DNA of 5,584 nucleotides from Pseudomonadota bacterium (lineage in GTDB: Bacteria; Pseudomonadota; Alphaproteobacteria; Acetobacterales; Acetobacteraceae). A program made the translations under genes and the position numbers. The notes beneath the pieces are model-generated. The model was not told where the DNA came from, searched no databases, and saw only the letters and a list, made by a program, of their open reading frames with translations. Positions 1-5,211 of the stretch are shown piece by piece (the first letter of the stretch is position 1; each line of letters opens with the position of its first letter). The stretch lies in contig JAJZVE010000348.1 in assembly GCA_021845835.1 (NCBI GenBank), positions 1 through 5,584 on the forward strand, written 5' to 3'.

Positions 1-123
1 CGCCTGCCAGCGGCCGAGGTCGCGCACCACCGGCTGCACCGCAATGCCGTCCGCCAGCAGCGCGCGCACCAGCGCCGCGCCGGAGCGGCCGGCGGCGCCG
101 ATCACATGCACCGCCCGGTTCAT
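1..123 (-). CDS. NAD(P)-binding Rossmann-fold protein, N-terminal fragment (NmrA/epimerase-like)
   Basis: This is the first 41 codons of a minus-strand gene whose remainder lies beyond the left edge. Reading from the ATG at 123-121, the protein begins MNRAVHVIGAAGRSGAALVR: a short beta strand followed by a glycine-rich GxxGxxG turn (G9, G12, G15). That is the dinucleotide-binding start of NmrA-like, epimerase-type or atypical short-chain dehydrogenase proteins. A second strand (IAVQPVVRD, about residues 27-35) ends in an arginine, which often goes with NADP(H) preference. The ATG is the first in frame, and no strong Shine-Dalgarno sequence precedes it. The gene diverges from rplM. The substrate and exact family cannot be told from this fragment; the Rossmann assignment itself is fairly safe. 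Confidence 0.6.
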   Translation of the reverse strand, partial: MNRAVHVIGAAGRSGAALVRALLADGIAVQPVVRDLGRWQA

Positions 124-161
124 GCCGGTCTGCGGTATGATATTACCACAAGCCAAACCCC

Positions 162-190
162 TTGACCTAGCGCGGCATCCTGCGCATAAC
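162..190 (+). promoter_or_regulatory. Predicted sigma-70-type promoter for rplM-rpsI
   Basis: TTGACC at 162-167 matches five of six bases of the -35 consensus. A 17-bp spacer separates it from CATAAC at 185-190, which matches four of six bases of the -10 consensus. Transcription would start near 196-198, about 30 bp before rplM. It lies in the only comparatively AT-containing intergenic stretch of the window, upstream of a strongly expressed ribosomal operon. This is a prediction from sequence only. Confidence 0.55.
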
Positions 191-221
191 CCGCCGCCGA
201 AGTGTCGCAGTCAGGCGGCGG
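191..221 (+). promoter_or_regulatory. GC-rich stem overlapping the rplM ribosome binding site
   Basis: CCGCCGCC at 191-198 is exactly complementary to GGCGGCGG at 214-221, with a 15-nt loop. The right arm runs into the purine-rich GGGGA (220-224) that should act as the rplM Shine-Dalgarno sequence. If the left arm is transcribed, the stem could partly mask the ribosome site. In E. coli the rplM-rpsI operon is reported to be controlled by its own product L13, so a leader structure has precedent. Against it, the predicted transcription start (about 197) would leave most of the left arm out of the RNA. Confidence 0.3.
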
Positions 222-227
222 GGACAG

Positions 228-695
228 ATGTTGAAGACGACCGTTTCGCTCAAGCCGGCGGATGTCAAGAAGGACTGGGTGGTGATCGACGCCGAGGGGG
301 TGGTGCTCGGCCGCCTCGCGGTGATCATCGCCAGCCGGCTGCGCGGCAAGCACAAGCCGCAATTCACGCCGCATGTCGATTGCGGCGACAACGTCATCGT
401 GGTGAACGCCGGCAAGGTCCGGCTGACCGGCAACAAGGCCGGGCAGGCGATGTTCCACTGGCACACCGGCTATCCGGGCGGCATCAAGGGCCGCACGCTG
501 CGCCAGCGGCTGGACAGCGCGCATCCGGAACGGGTGCTGGAAAAGGCGGTGGAGCGCATGATCACGCGCGGCCCGCTGCAGCGCCGCCAGATGAAGAACC
601 TGCATGTTTACGCCGGCCCGACGCACCCGCATGACGGGCAGCAGCCGCGCCCGCTCGATGTCGCCGCGTTGAACCCGAAGAACCGGAGAGCCTGA
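228..695 (+). CDS. rplM: 50S ribosomal protein L13
   Basis: L13 is an early-assembling protein of the large ribosomal subunit that binds 23S rRNA. The 155-residue product covers the whole family. It has the N-terminal [15 protein letters not shown] block (17-31), the RGKHKP and TPHVDCGD segment (39-54), the [12 protein letters not shown] block (59-70), and the signature region [20 protein letters not shown] (111-130) followed by [10 protein letters not shown]. At the signature, the usual proline of MLPRGPL-type sequences is threonine (T113). The ATG at 228 is only 3 nt from GGGGA (220-224). A TTG at 231 would give [10 protein letters not shown], closer to typical alphaproteobacterial L13 starts, with 6-nt spacing; ATG is kept as the stronger codon. 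It is the first gene of a pair with rpsI, 4 bp downstream. Confidence 0.97.
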   Translation: MLKTTVSLKPADVKKDWVVIDAEGVVLGRLAVIIASRLRGKHKPQFTPHVDCGDNVIVVNAGKVRLTGNKAGQAMFHWHTGYPGGIKGRTLRQRLDSAHPERVLEKAVERMITRGPLQRRQMKNLHVYAGPTHPHDGQQPRPLDVAALNPKNRRA

Positions 696-699
696 GCCG

Positions 700-1188
700 A
701 TGTCCGGAACCCAGACCCGCACGCTCGCCGACCTCAAGGACCTCGCGGTCGCGACCGCGCAGGCGCCGGAGCAGCCGAAGCGCGAGCCGAAGCGCGACGC
801 ACTCGGCCGCAGCTATGCCACCGGGCGGCGCAAGAATGCCGTGGCCCGCGTGTGGATCAAGCCCGGCAAGGGCGAGATCACGGTGAACGGCAAGCGCGTC
901 GGCCTGTATTTCGCGCGCCCGGTGCTGCGCATGCTGATCACGCAGCCGTTCCTGGTCGCCGACCGCTACAACCAGTTCGACGTGTACTGCACGGTGAACG
1001 GCGGCGGCCTGTCCGGCCAGGCCGGCGCGGTGCGGCACGGCATCAGCCGCGCGCTGACGCATTACGAACCGGACCTGCGCGCCATCCTGAAGGTCGCCGG
1101 CTTCCTCACCCGCGATTCGCGCGTGGTGGAGCGCAAGAAATACGGCCGCGCCAAGGCCCGCCGCAGCTTCCAGTTCAGCAAGCGCTGA
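700..1188 (+). CDS. rpsI: 30S ribosomal protein S9
   Basis: S9 is a small-subunit protein in the head of the 30S particle; its C-terminal tail reaches the P-site tRNA. The 162-residue product has a core with [14 protein letters not shown] (39-52), the family signature [19 protein letters not shown] (101-119), [20 protein letters not shown] (138-157) and the invariant C-terminal SKR. E. coli S9 is 130 residues. The extra length is an N-terminal extension of about 35 residues ([10 protein letters not shown], then a stretch rich in A, P, K and E), as I recall from Rhodospirillales relatives. The ATG at 700 lies 4 bp after the rplM stop, with GGAGAG at 685-690 as Shine-Dalgarno inside the end of rplM. 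The two genes should therefore be co-transcribed and probably translationally coupled. Confidence 0.97.
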   Translation: MSGTQTRTLADLKDLAVATAQAPEQPKREPKRDALGRSYATGRRKNAVARVWIKPGKGEITVNGKRVGLYFARPVLRMLITQPFLVADRYNQFDVYCTVNGGGLSGQAGAVRHGISRALTHYEPDLRAILKVAGFLTRDSRVVERKKYGRAKARRSFQFSKR

Positions 1189-1230
1189 TCCTTCCACCTC
1201 TTCCGCCCGGCGGGAGAGACCGAGACGACC

Positions 1231-1263
1231 AACGCAGGGGCGGATGCAATCCGCCCCTGCGTT
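1231..1263 (+). terminator. Perfect 15-bp hairpin after rpsI, candidate terminator
   Basis: AACGCAGGGGCGGAT (1231-1245) and ATCCGCCCCTGCGTT (1249-1263) are exact reverse complements around a 3-nt GCA loop. It starts 42 bp past the rpsI stop and ends 61 bp before the argC start. The long GC-rich stem and tiny loop look like the core of an intrinsic terminator, but no run of T follows (next bases gccgcgcttg). It may act as a U-tract-less terminator, an attenuator limiting read-through into argC, or a 3' stabiliser of the ribosomal mRNA. The structure is symmetrical, so it could work on either strand. Confidence 0.55.
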
Positions 1264-1324
1264 GCCGCGCTTGCGCCGCCGCCGCCGGGCATGGAAGCTG
1301 GCGCTGCGAACCGGAGACCCCGCC

Positions 1325-2272
1325 ATGCCGCCCACCTTCCGCGTGTTCATCGACGGCGAAGCCGGCACCACCGGCCTCGGCATCCGCGAGCGCCTGCGCG
1401 CCCTGCCTGCGATCGAGCTGGTCAGCGTGCCGCCGGAACGCCGCAAGGACGCCGCCGCCCGCCGCGCGGCGATGGCGGCGGCCGATCTCGTCGTGCTCTG
1501 CCTGCCGGACGAGGCGGCGCGGGAATCGGTGGCGCTGGCCGACAGCCTCGGCGCCGCGGCGCCGAAGCTGCTCGACGCCAGCACGGCGCACCGCACCGCC
1601 CCCGGCTGGACCTACGGCTTTGCCGAACTCGACCGCGCGCAGGCGGCGCGCATCGCCGCCGGCCGGCGCGTCGCCAATCCCGGCTGCTACGCCACCGGCG
1701 CGATCGCGCTGCTGCGCCCGCTCACCGATGCCGGGCTGCTGCCGCGCGACTATCCGGTGACGATCAACGCCGTCAGCGGCTATTCCGGCGGCGGACGCAG
1801 CATGATCGAGGCGCACGCGCGCACCGGCGGGCCGGCGTTCGAACTCTACGCGCTCGGGCTGGCGCACAAGCACCTGGCGGAAATCATCGTCTATTCCCGC
1901 GTCGGCCGCCGGCCGATCTTCGTGCCGTCGGTGGGGCATTTCCGCCAGGGCATGCTGGTCTCGGTGCCGCTGCATCTCGACGCGCTCACTGGCCGGCCGC
2001 GCGCCGCCGACCTGCACGCGGTGCTGGCCGAACACTACGCCGGTGCCGAACAGGTGCGCGTGCTGCCCGCCGCCGCCGACACGCGGCTGCAGGCGGAGGC
2101 GCTGAACGGCACCGACCTGATGGACCTCAGCGTGTTCGCCAACGAGGCGCACGGCCAGGCGGTGCTGGTGGCGCGGCTGGACAATCTCGGCAAAGGGGCC
2201 TCGGGCGCCGCCGTGCAGAACATCGCGCTGATGCTCGGTCAGGTCGCGACGGCGGAGACGGCGCATGCGTGA
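1325..2272 (+). CDS. argC: N-acetyl-gamma-glutamyl-phosphate reductase, type 2
   Basis: ArgC performs the NADPH-dependent reduction of N-acetyl-glutamyl-5-phosphate to N-acetylglutamate 5-semialdehyde, the third step from glutamate toward ornithine and arginine in the cytoplasm. The 315-residue length fits the shorter type 2 subfamily. Visible features are the nucleotide-binding [17 protein letters not shown] (8-24), a DASTAHR segment (85-90), the catalytic cysteine C121 in NPGCYATG, the [10 protein letters not shown] loop (151-160), the probable catalytic histidine H205 in [10 protein letters not shown], and the C-terminal [14 protein letters not shown] (286-299). An in-frame ATG at 1244 exists, but it lies inside the hairpin and would add an Arg-rich leader. 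The ATG at 1325 has GGAGA at 1313-1317 with 7-nt spacing and gives the expected family start. Its last 8 bp overlap the next gene. Confidence 0.96.
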   Translation: MPPTFRVFIDGEAGTTGLGIRERLRALPAIELVSVPPERRKDAAARRAAMAAADLVVLCLPDEAARESVALADSLGAAAPKLLDASTAHRTAPGWTYGFAELDRAQAARIAAGRRVANPGCYATGAIALLRPLTDAGLLPRDYPVTINAVSGYSGGGRSMIEAHARTGGPAFELYALGLAHKHLAEIIVYSRVGRRPIFVPSVGHFRQGMLVSVPLHLDALTGRPRAADLHAVLAEHYAGAEQVRVLPAAADTRLQAEALNGTDLMDLSVFANEAHGQAVLVARLDNLGKGASGAAVQNIALMLGQVATAETAHA

Positions 2273-2798
2273 GGGACCGCTCTACACGCTCGATGGCGTG
2301 GCGCCGCGCATCGCGCCGGATGCCTTCATTGCCCCCACCGCGGCGGTGATCGGCAACGTGGAGATCGGCGCGGAGAGCAGCGTCTGGTTCCACTGCGTGC
2401 TGCGCGGCGACACCGCGCCGATCCGCGTCGGCCGGCGCACCAACATCCAGGACGGCTCGATCCTGCATGTCACCGGCCGCGACTTTGACACCGTGATCGG
2501 CGACGACGTGACGATCGGCCATGCCGCGGTGGTGCATGCCTGCAGGCTGCACGACCGCGCGTTCGTCGCCATCGGCGCCACGGTGCTGGACGGCGCGGTG
2601 ATCGAGGAGGGCGGCCTGCTGGCCGCCGGCGGCCTGCTGCCCCCCGGCAAGCGCATCGGCCGCAACGAGATGTGGCAGGGCGCGCCGGCGCGGCTGGTGC
2701 GCGTGCTGTCGGCGGAGGAACGGGCACGGTTCGACAGCACGGCGCCGCATTACGTGGCGCTGGCGGCGCGCTACCGGGCCGGCCTGGGGCGGACGTAG
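2265..2798 (+). CDS. Gamma-class carbonic anhydrase-like protein (left-handed beta-helix)
   Basis: This 177-residue protein belongs to the gamma-carbonic anhydrase/YrdA/PaaY group of trimeric hexapeptide-repeat proteins, many of which bind Zn or Fe and may hydrate CO2. Hexapeptide-type repeats run through about residues 20-140 (for example [20 protein letters not shown]). The three metal-binding histidines are present as H68 (ILHVTG), H86 (TIGH) and H91 (VVHAC), with the 5-residue H-x4-H spacing of the archaeal enzyme Cam. R47, D49, Q62 and D63 match its conserved Arg, Asp, Gln and Asp. The two glutamates used for proton transfer in Cam are not present: T50 and G71 occupy those places. The ATG at 2265 overlaps argC by 8 bp, with GGAGA at 2254-2258, so translation is probably coupled. 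Family assignment is secure; catalytic activity is uncertain. Confidence 0.93.
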   Translation: MREGPLYTLDGVAPRIAPDAFIAPTAAVIGNVEIGAESSVWFHCVLRGDTAPIRVGRRTNIQDGSILHVTGRDFDTVIGDDVTIGHAAVVHACRLHDRAFVAIGATVLDGAVIEEGGLLAAGGLLPPGKRIGRNEMWQGAPARLVRVLSAEERARFDSTAPHYVALAARYRAGLGRT

Positions 2799-2851
2799 CG
2801 GACAGCCGCCCGCGCCGCCCGGCATCGCCGCCGCAAGCATCCTGGGAAGAC

Positions 2852-2872
2852 GACACGATCCCGGCTAGTGTC
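2852..2872. promoter_or_regulatory. Inverted repeat GACAC-N11-GTGTC, candidate operator
   Basis: GACAC (2852-2856) and GTGTC (2868-2872) are exact reverse complements with 11 bases between them, so the centres are 16 bp apart. It lies 55 bp before the EthD-like start, in the 129-bp gap that separates the argC pair from the downstream group. The geometry suits a dimeric regulator. No clear -35/-10 pair is visible nearby, and a 5-bp arm in GC-rich DNA can arise by chance. Confidence 0.25.
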
Positions 2873-2877
2873 CGGGG

Positions 2878-2893
2878 GCGCCGCCGGCGGCGC
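2878..2893. repeat. 16-bp perfect GC-only palindrome
   Basis: GCGCCGCCGGCGGCGC at 2878-2893 equals its own reverse complement, with no spacer. It sits between the gamma carbonic anhydrase gene and the EthD-like gene, 20 bp before the latter's Shine-Dalgarno sequence. Transcripts could fold here and slow read-through, but no T tract follows. Composition bias makes such palindromes more likely than in balanced DNA, so a function is not claimed. Confidence 0.3.
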
Positions 2894-2912
2894 GCGGCGG
2901 CCGGTTCAACCA

Positions 2913-2920
2913 GGGGAGGA
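2913..2920 (+). promoter_or_regulatory. Strong ribosome binding site for the EthD-like gene
   Basis: GGGGAGGA lies 7 nt before the ATG at 2928 and is near-complementary to the 16S rRNA 3' end. It decides the start of the EthD-like gene against the upstream GTG at 2868. It suggests efficient independent initiation at the first gene of the downstream group. Confidence 0.75.
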
Positions 2921-2927
2921 ATATCGC

Positions 2928-3239
2928 ATGATCAAACTGAGCGTGCTCTATCCGCGCAGCGACGGCGCGCGGTTCGACATCGACTACTACTGCAACACGC
3001 ACATGGAACTTGTCCGTCAGAAGCTCGGCGCCGCCTGCAGGCGCATCGCGGTCGAGCAGGGGCTGGCCGGCGGCACGCCCGGTACGCCGCCGGCCTATGT
3101 GGCAATGGGCCATCTCTATTTCGATTCGCTCGCTGACTTCCAGGCCGTGTTCCCGCCGCATGCGGCGAGCCTGCTGGCCGACATTCCCAACTTCACCGAC
3201 ATCCATCCGGTGATCCAGATCAGCGACGTGAAGATGTAG
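2928..3239 (+). CDS. EthD-family small protein (dimeric alpha-beta barrel)
   Basis: This 103-residue protein resembles the EthD family, small ferredoxin-like alpha-beta-barrel proteins that usually dimerise. The family is named for a gene needed in ethyl tert-butyl ether degradation, and its members are often encoded beside catabolic oxidoreductases. Evidence is the N-terminal strand MIKLSVLYPR, the helix DYYCNTHMELVRQKLG (19-34) carrying the family-typical histidine H25 in NTHM, a second barrel half with AYVAMGHLYFDSLADFQAVF (56-75), and the end IPNFTDIHPVIQISDV. The ATG at 2928 is preceded by the strongest Shine-Dalgarno sequence in the window, GGGGAGGA at 2913-2920. A GTG in frame at 2868 would add 20 low-complexity residues and is rejected. 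It lies 69 bp upstream of the next gene's start. The substrate is unknown. Confidence 0.85.
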   Translation: MIKLSVLYPRSDGARFDIDYYCNTHMELVRQKLGAACRRIAVEQGLAGGTPGTPPAYVAMGHLYFDSLADFQAVFPPHAASLLADIPNFTDIHPVIQISDVKM

Positions 3240-3296
3240 CCGGCGCGGCGGGCGATTGACAGGGACGGCGGCTGGCCGGCAGGGTTCGGCGCCAGT

Positions 3297-3300
3297 GGAG
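3297..3300 (+). promoter_or_regulatory. Ribosome binding site choosing between two quiC ATGs
   Basis: GGAG at 3297-3300 leaves 2 nt before the ATG at 3303 and 8 nt before the ATG at 3309. The second spacing is normal for initiation; the first is too short. Translation therefore more likely begins MHSRLKKSIATV. A weak stem, CTGGC (3272-3276) with GCCAG (3291-3295), ends just before this site. Confidence 0.5.
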
Positions 3301-3308
3301 CCATGCCG

Positions 3309-5165
3309 ATGCACTCGCGGCTGAAGAAGTCGATCGCCACCGTCTCGCTCAGCGGCACGCTGCCCGACAAGCTGGAAGCTGCCGCCGCAGTGGGCTTCGA
3401 CGGCGTGGAAATCTTCGAAAACGACCTGCTGACCTACGACGGCACGCCGCAGGACGTGCGGCGCATCGCCGAGGATCTCGGGCTGGCGCTGCTGCTGTTC
3501 CAGCCGTTCCGCGACTTCGAGGCGATGCCGGAACCGCAGCACGCCCGCAACCTCGACCGCGCCGAACGCAAGTTCGACGTGATGCAGGCGCTCGGCATCG
3601 CCGACCTGCTGGTGTGCAGCAATGTCAGCCCGGCCGCGCTGGACGATCCGGCGCGCGCCGCCGCCGACCTCGCCGCGATGGCGGAGCGCGCGGCGCGGCG
3701 CGGGCTGCGCGTCGGCTACGAGGCGCTGGCCTGGGGACGGCACGTGGCGCGGTGGCGGCAGGCGTGGCAGATCGTGCGCGCGGCCGACCATCCGGCGCTC
3801 GGCCTCGTGCTGGACAGTTTTCATACGCTGGCACTCGGCGACAACCTGGACGATCTCGGGCAGGTGCCGGCGGAAAAGCTGTTCTTCGTGCAACTGGCCG
3901 ACGCGCCGCAACTGGCGATGGACCCGCTGTCCTGGAGCCGGCATTTCCGCAACTTCCCCGGCCAGGGCGGGCTGGATGTCACGGGCTTCGTGCGCGCGGT
4001 GCTGGCGGCGGGCTATCGCGGGCCGCTCAGTCTGGAGGTGTTCAACGACGATTTCCGTGCCGCCCCGGCGCGGCTCACCGCGCGCGACGGGCTGCGTTCG
4101 CTGATCCTGATGGAATCGGACGCCGGCGGCCCGCCTCTGCCGGCGCCGCCGGCGCTCGGCGGGTTCGAGTTCCTGGAATTCGCGGTGGATGAGACCAGCG
4201 GACCCGCACTCGCGGCCAGTCTGCAAACGCTCGGCTTCCGCCATGCCGGCACGCACCGCTCCAAGGCGGTGCAGTTGTATCGCCAGGGGCGCGTCAACCT
4301 GGTGCTGAATGCCGAGCAGGACAGCGCGGCGGCGGAGCATTTCCACATGCACGGCCCGTCGGTGTGCGCGATGGCGCTGCGCGTCGATGACACGGCGCGG
4401 ACGCTGGCGCGCGCGGCGGCGCTGCTGTGCCCGCCGTGGCAGGAGCCGGTCGGAGCGGGCGAGCGCCGCATCCCGGCGGTGCGCGCGCCCGACGGTACGC
4501 TGATCCATCTGGTGCAGCCGGACCCGCACGGACGCAGCATCTGGCAGGATGACTTCCAGCTCGACGCGGCGGCGGAGGCGGCGGGTGAGGGCGTGCTCGC
4601 GGTCGACCATGTCGCGCAGGCGCTGCCGCCGGGACGCATGGACAGCTTCGTGCTGTTCTATCGCGCGGTGTTCGGCCTGCGGCCGGAGCAGTTGTTCGAG
4701 CTGCCCGACCCGTTCGGCCTGATCCGCAGCCGCGCCATGACCAGCACCGACAACAGCGTTCGGCTGCCGCTCAACATCTCGGAAAGCGGCAAGACGGCGA
4801 CGGGGCGGTTCGTCTCGGCCTACGCCGGCGCCGGCGTGCATCACATCGCCTTCGCCTGCGCCGACATCGCGCGCACCGCGGCGGCGCTGCGCGCGCGCGG
4901 CGCGCCGATGCTGCCGATCCCGGCCAACTATTACGACGACCTGGCGGCGCGCTGGGGCCTCGATGATGCGGCGCTGGCCGAACTGCGGTCGCTCGGCCTG
5001 CTCTACGACCGCGACGACGGCGGCGCGTTCTGCCACGTCTATACCGACCCGTTCGATGACCGCTTCTTCTTCGAGCTGGTGCAGCGCGACGGCTATCAGG
5101 GGTTCGGTGCCGCCAATGCCGCGGTGCGGATGGCGGCGCAGGCGCAGCGGCGGACGCGGCGCTGA
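3309..5165 (+). CDS. quiC: 3-dehydroshikimate dehydratase with fused HPPD-like domain (QuiC/QsuB type)
   Basis: Fusions of this kind convert 3-dehydroshikimate to protocatechuate in quinate and shikimate breakdown, feeding the beta-ketoadipate pathway. The 618-residue product (numbered from 3309) has two parts. Residues 5-270 form a sugar-phosphate isomerase-like TIM barrel, opening SIATVSLSG and FDGVEIFENDLL. It carries E138 (GYEALAWG), D169 (LDSFH), Q195 (FVQLAD) and E243 (SLEVFND), the Glu/Asp/Gln/Glu metal set of this family. Residues about 284-595 form a 4-hydroxyphenylpyruvate dioxygenase-like pair of vicinal-oxygen-chelate modules. These have H434 (VDHV), H512 (VHHIAF) and E589 (FFELVQR), a complete 2-His-1-Glu site. 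The C-terminus is a short Arg/Ala-rich tail. An ATG at 3303 is in frame, but GGAG at 3297-3300 is only 2 nt from it and 8 nt from 3309. The domain assignment is firm; the substrate is inferred from the family. Confidence 0.9.
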   Translation: MHSRLKKSIATVSLSGTLPDKLEAAAAVGFDGVEIFENDLLTYDGTPQDVRRIAEDLGLALLLFQPFRDFEAMPEPQHARNLDRAERKFDVMQALGIADLLVCSNVSPAALDDPARAAADLAAMAERAARRGLRVGYEALAWGRHVARWRQAWQIVRAADHPALGLVLDSFHTLALGDNLDDLGQVPAEKLFFVQLADAPQLAMDPLSWSRHFRNFPGQGGLDVTGFVRAVLAAGYRGPLSLEVFNDDFRAAPARLTARDGLRSLILMESDAGGPPLPAPPALGGFEFLEFAVDETSGPALAASLQTLGFRHAGTHRSKAVQLYRQGRVNLVLNAEQDSAAAEHFHMHGPSVCAMALRVDDTARTLARAAALLCPPWQEPVGAGERRIPAVRAPDGTLIHLVQPDPHGRSIWQDDFQLDAAAEAAGEGVLAVDHVAQALPPGRMDSFVLFYRAVFGLRPEQLFELPDPFGLIRSRAMTSTDNSVRLPLNISESGKTATGRFVSAYAGAGVHHIAFACADIARTAAALRARGAPMLPIPANYYDDLAARWGLDDAALAELRSLGLLYDRDDGGAFCHVYTDPFDDRFFFELVQRDGYQGFGAANAAVRMAAQAQRRTRR

Positions 5166-5192
5166 ACGTCCATCATGATGCGCGATGGCGCT

Positions 5193-5206
5193 GAGAGAGA
5201 GAGAGG
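5193..5206 (+). repeat. GA dinucleotide tract forming the SDR gene's Shine-Dalgarno sequence
   Basis: Six consecutive GA units (5193-5204) followed by GG make up the purine-rich region ahead of the ATG at 5212. GAGAGG at 5201-5206 is 5 nt from that ATG. Simple repeats of this kind can change length by replication slippage, which here would alter the ribosome site spacing. Confidence 0.6.
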
Positions 5207-5211
5207 CTTCG

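Noticed and set aside
124..160. AT-rich patch TATGATATTA (137-146) as a promoter for the minus-strand gene
   Set aside because: A -10-like TATCAT can be read on the minus strand, but no convincing -35 lies at the right distance, so it was not listed as a feature.
1244..1324. Upstream in-frame ATG for argC adding 27 residues
   Set aside because: The extra residues are an Arg-rich stretch encoded partly by the hairpin; the start at 1325 has a good Shine-Dalgarno and matches the family N-terminus.
562..2266. Long minus-strand open frames opposite rpsI, argC and the gamma carbonic anhydrase gene (562-1596, 1175-2266)
   Set aside because: Low-complexity Arg/Ala/Gly translations with no motif; they mirror the codon bias of the genes on the + strand.
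3256..3284. Perfect TTGACA at 3256-3261 as a promoter for quiC
   Set aside because: No -10-like sequence occurs 16-19 bp downstream (GCAGGG at the 17-bp position), so it is probably chance.
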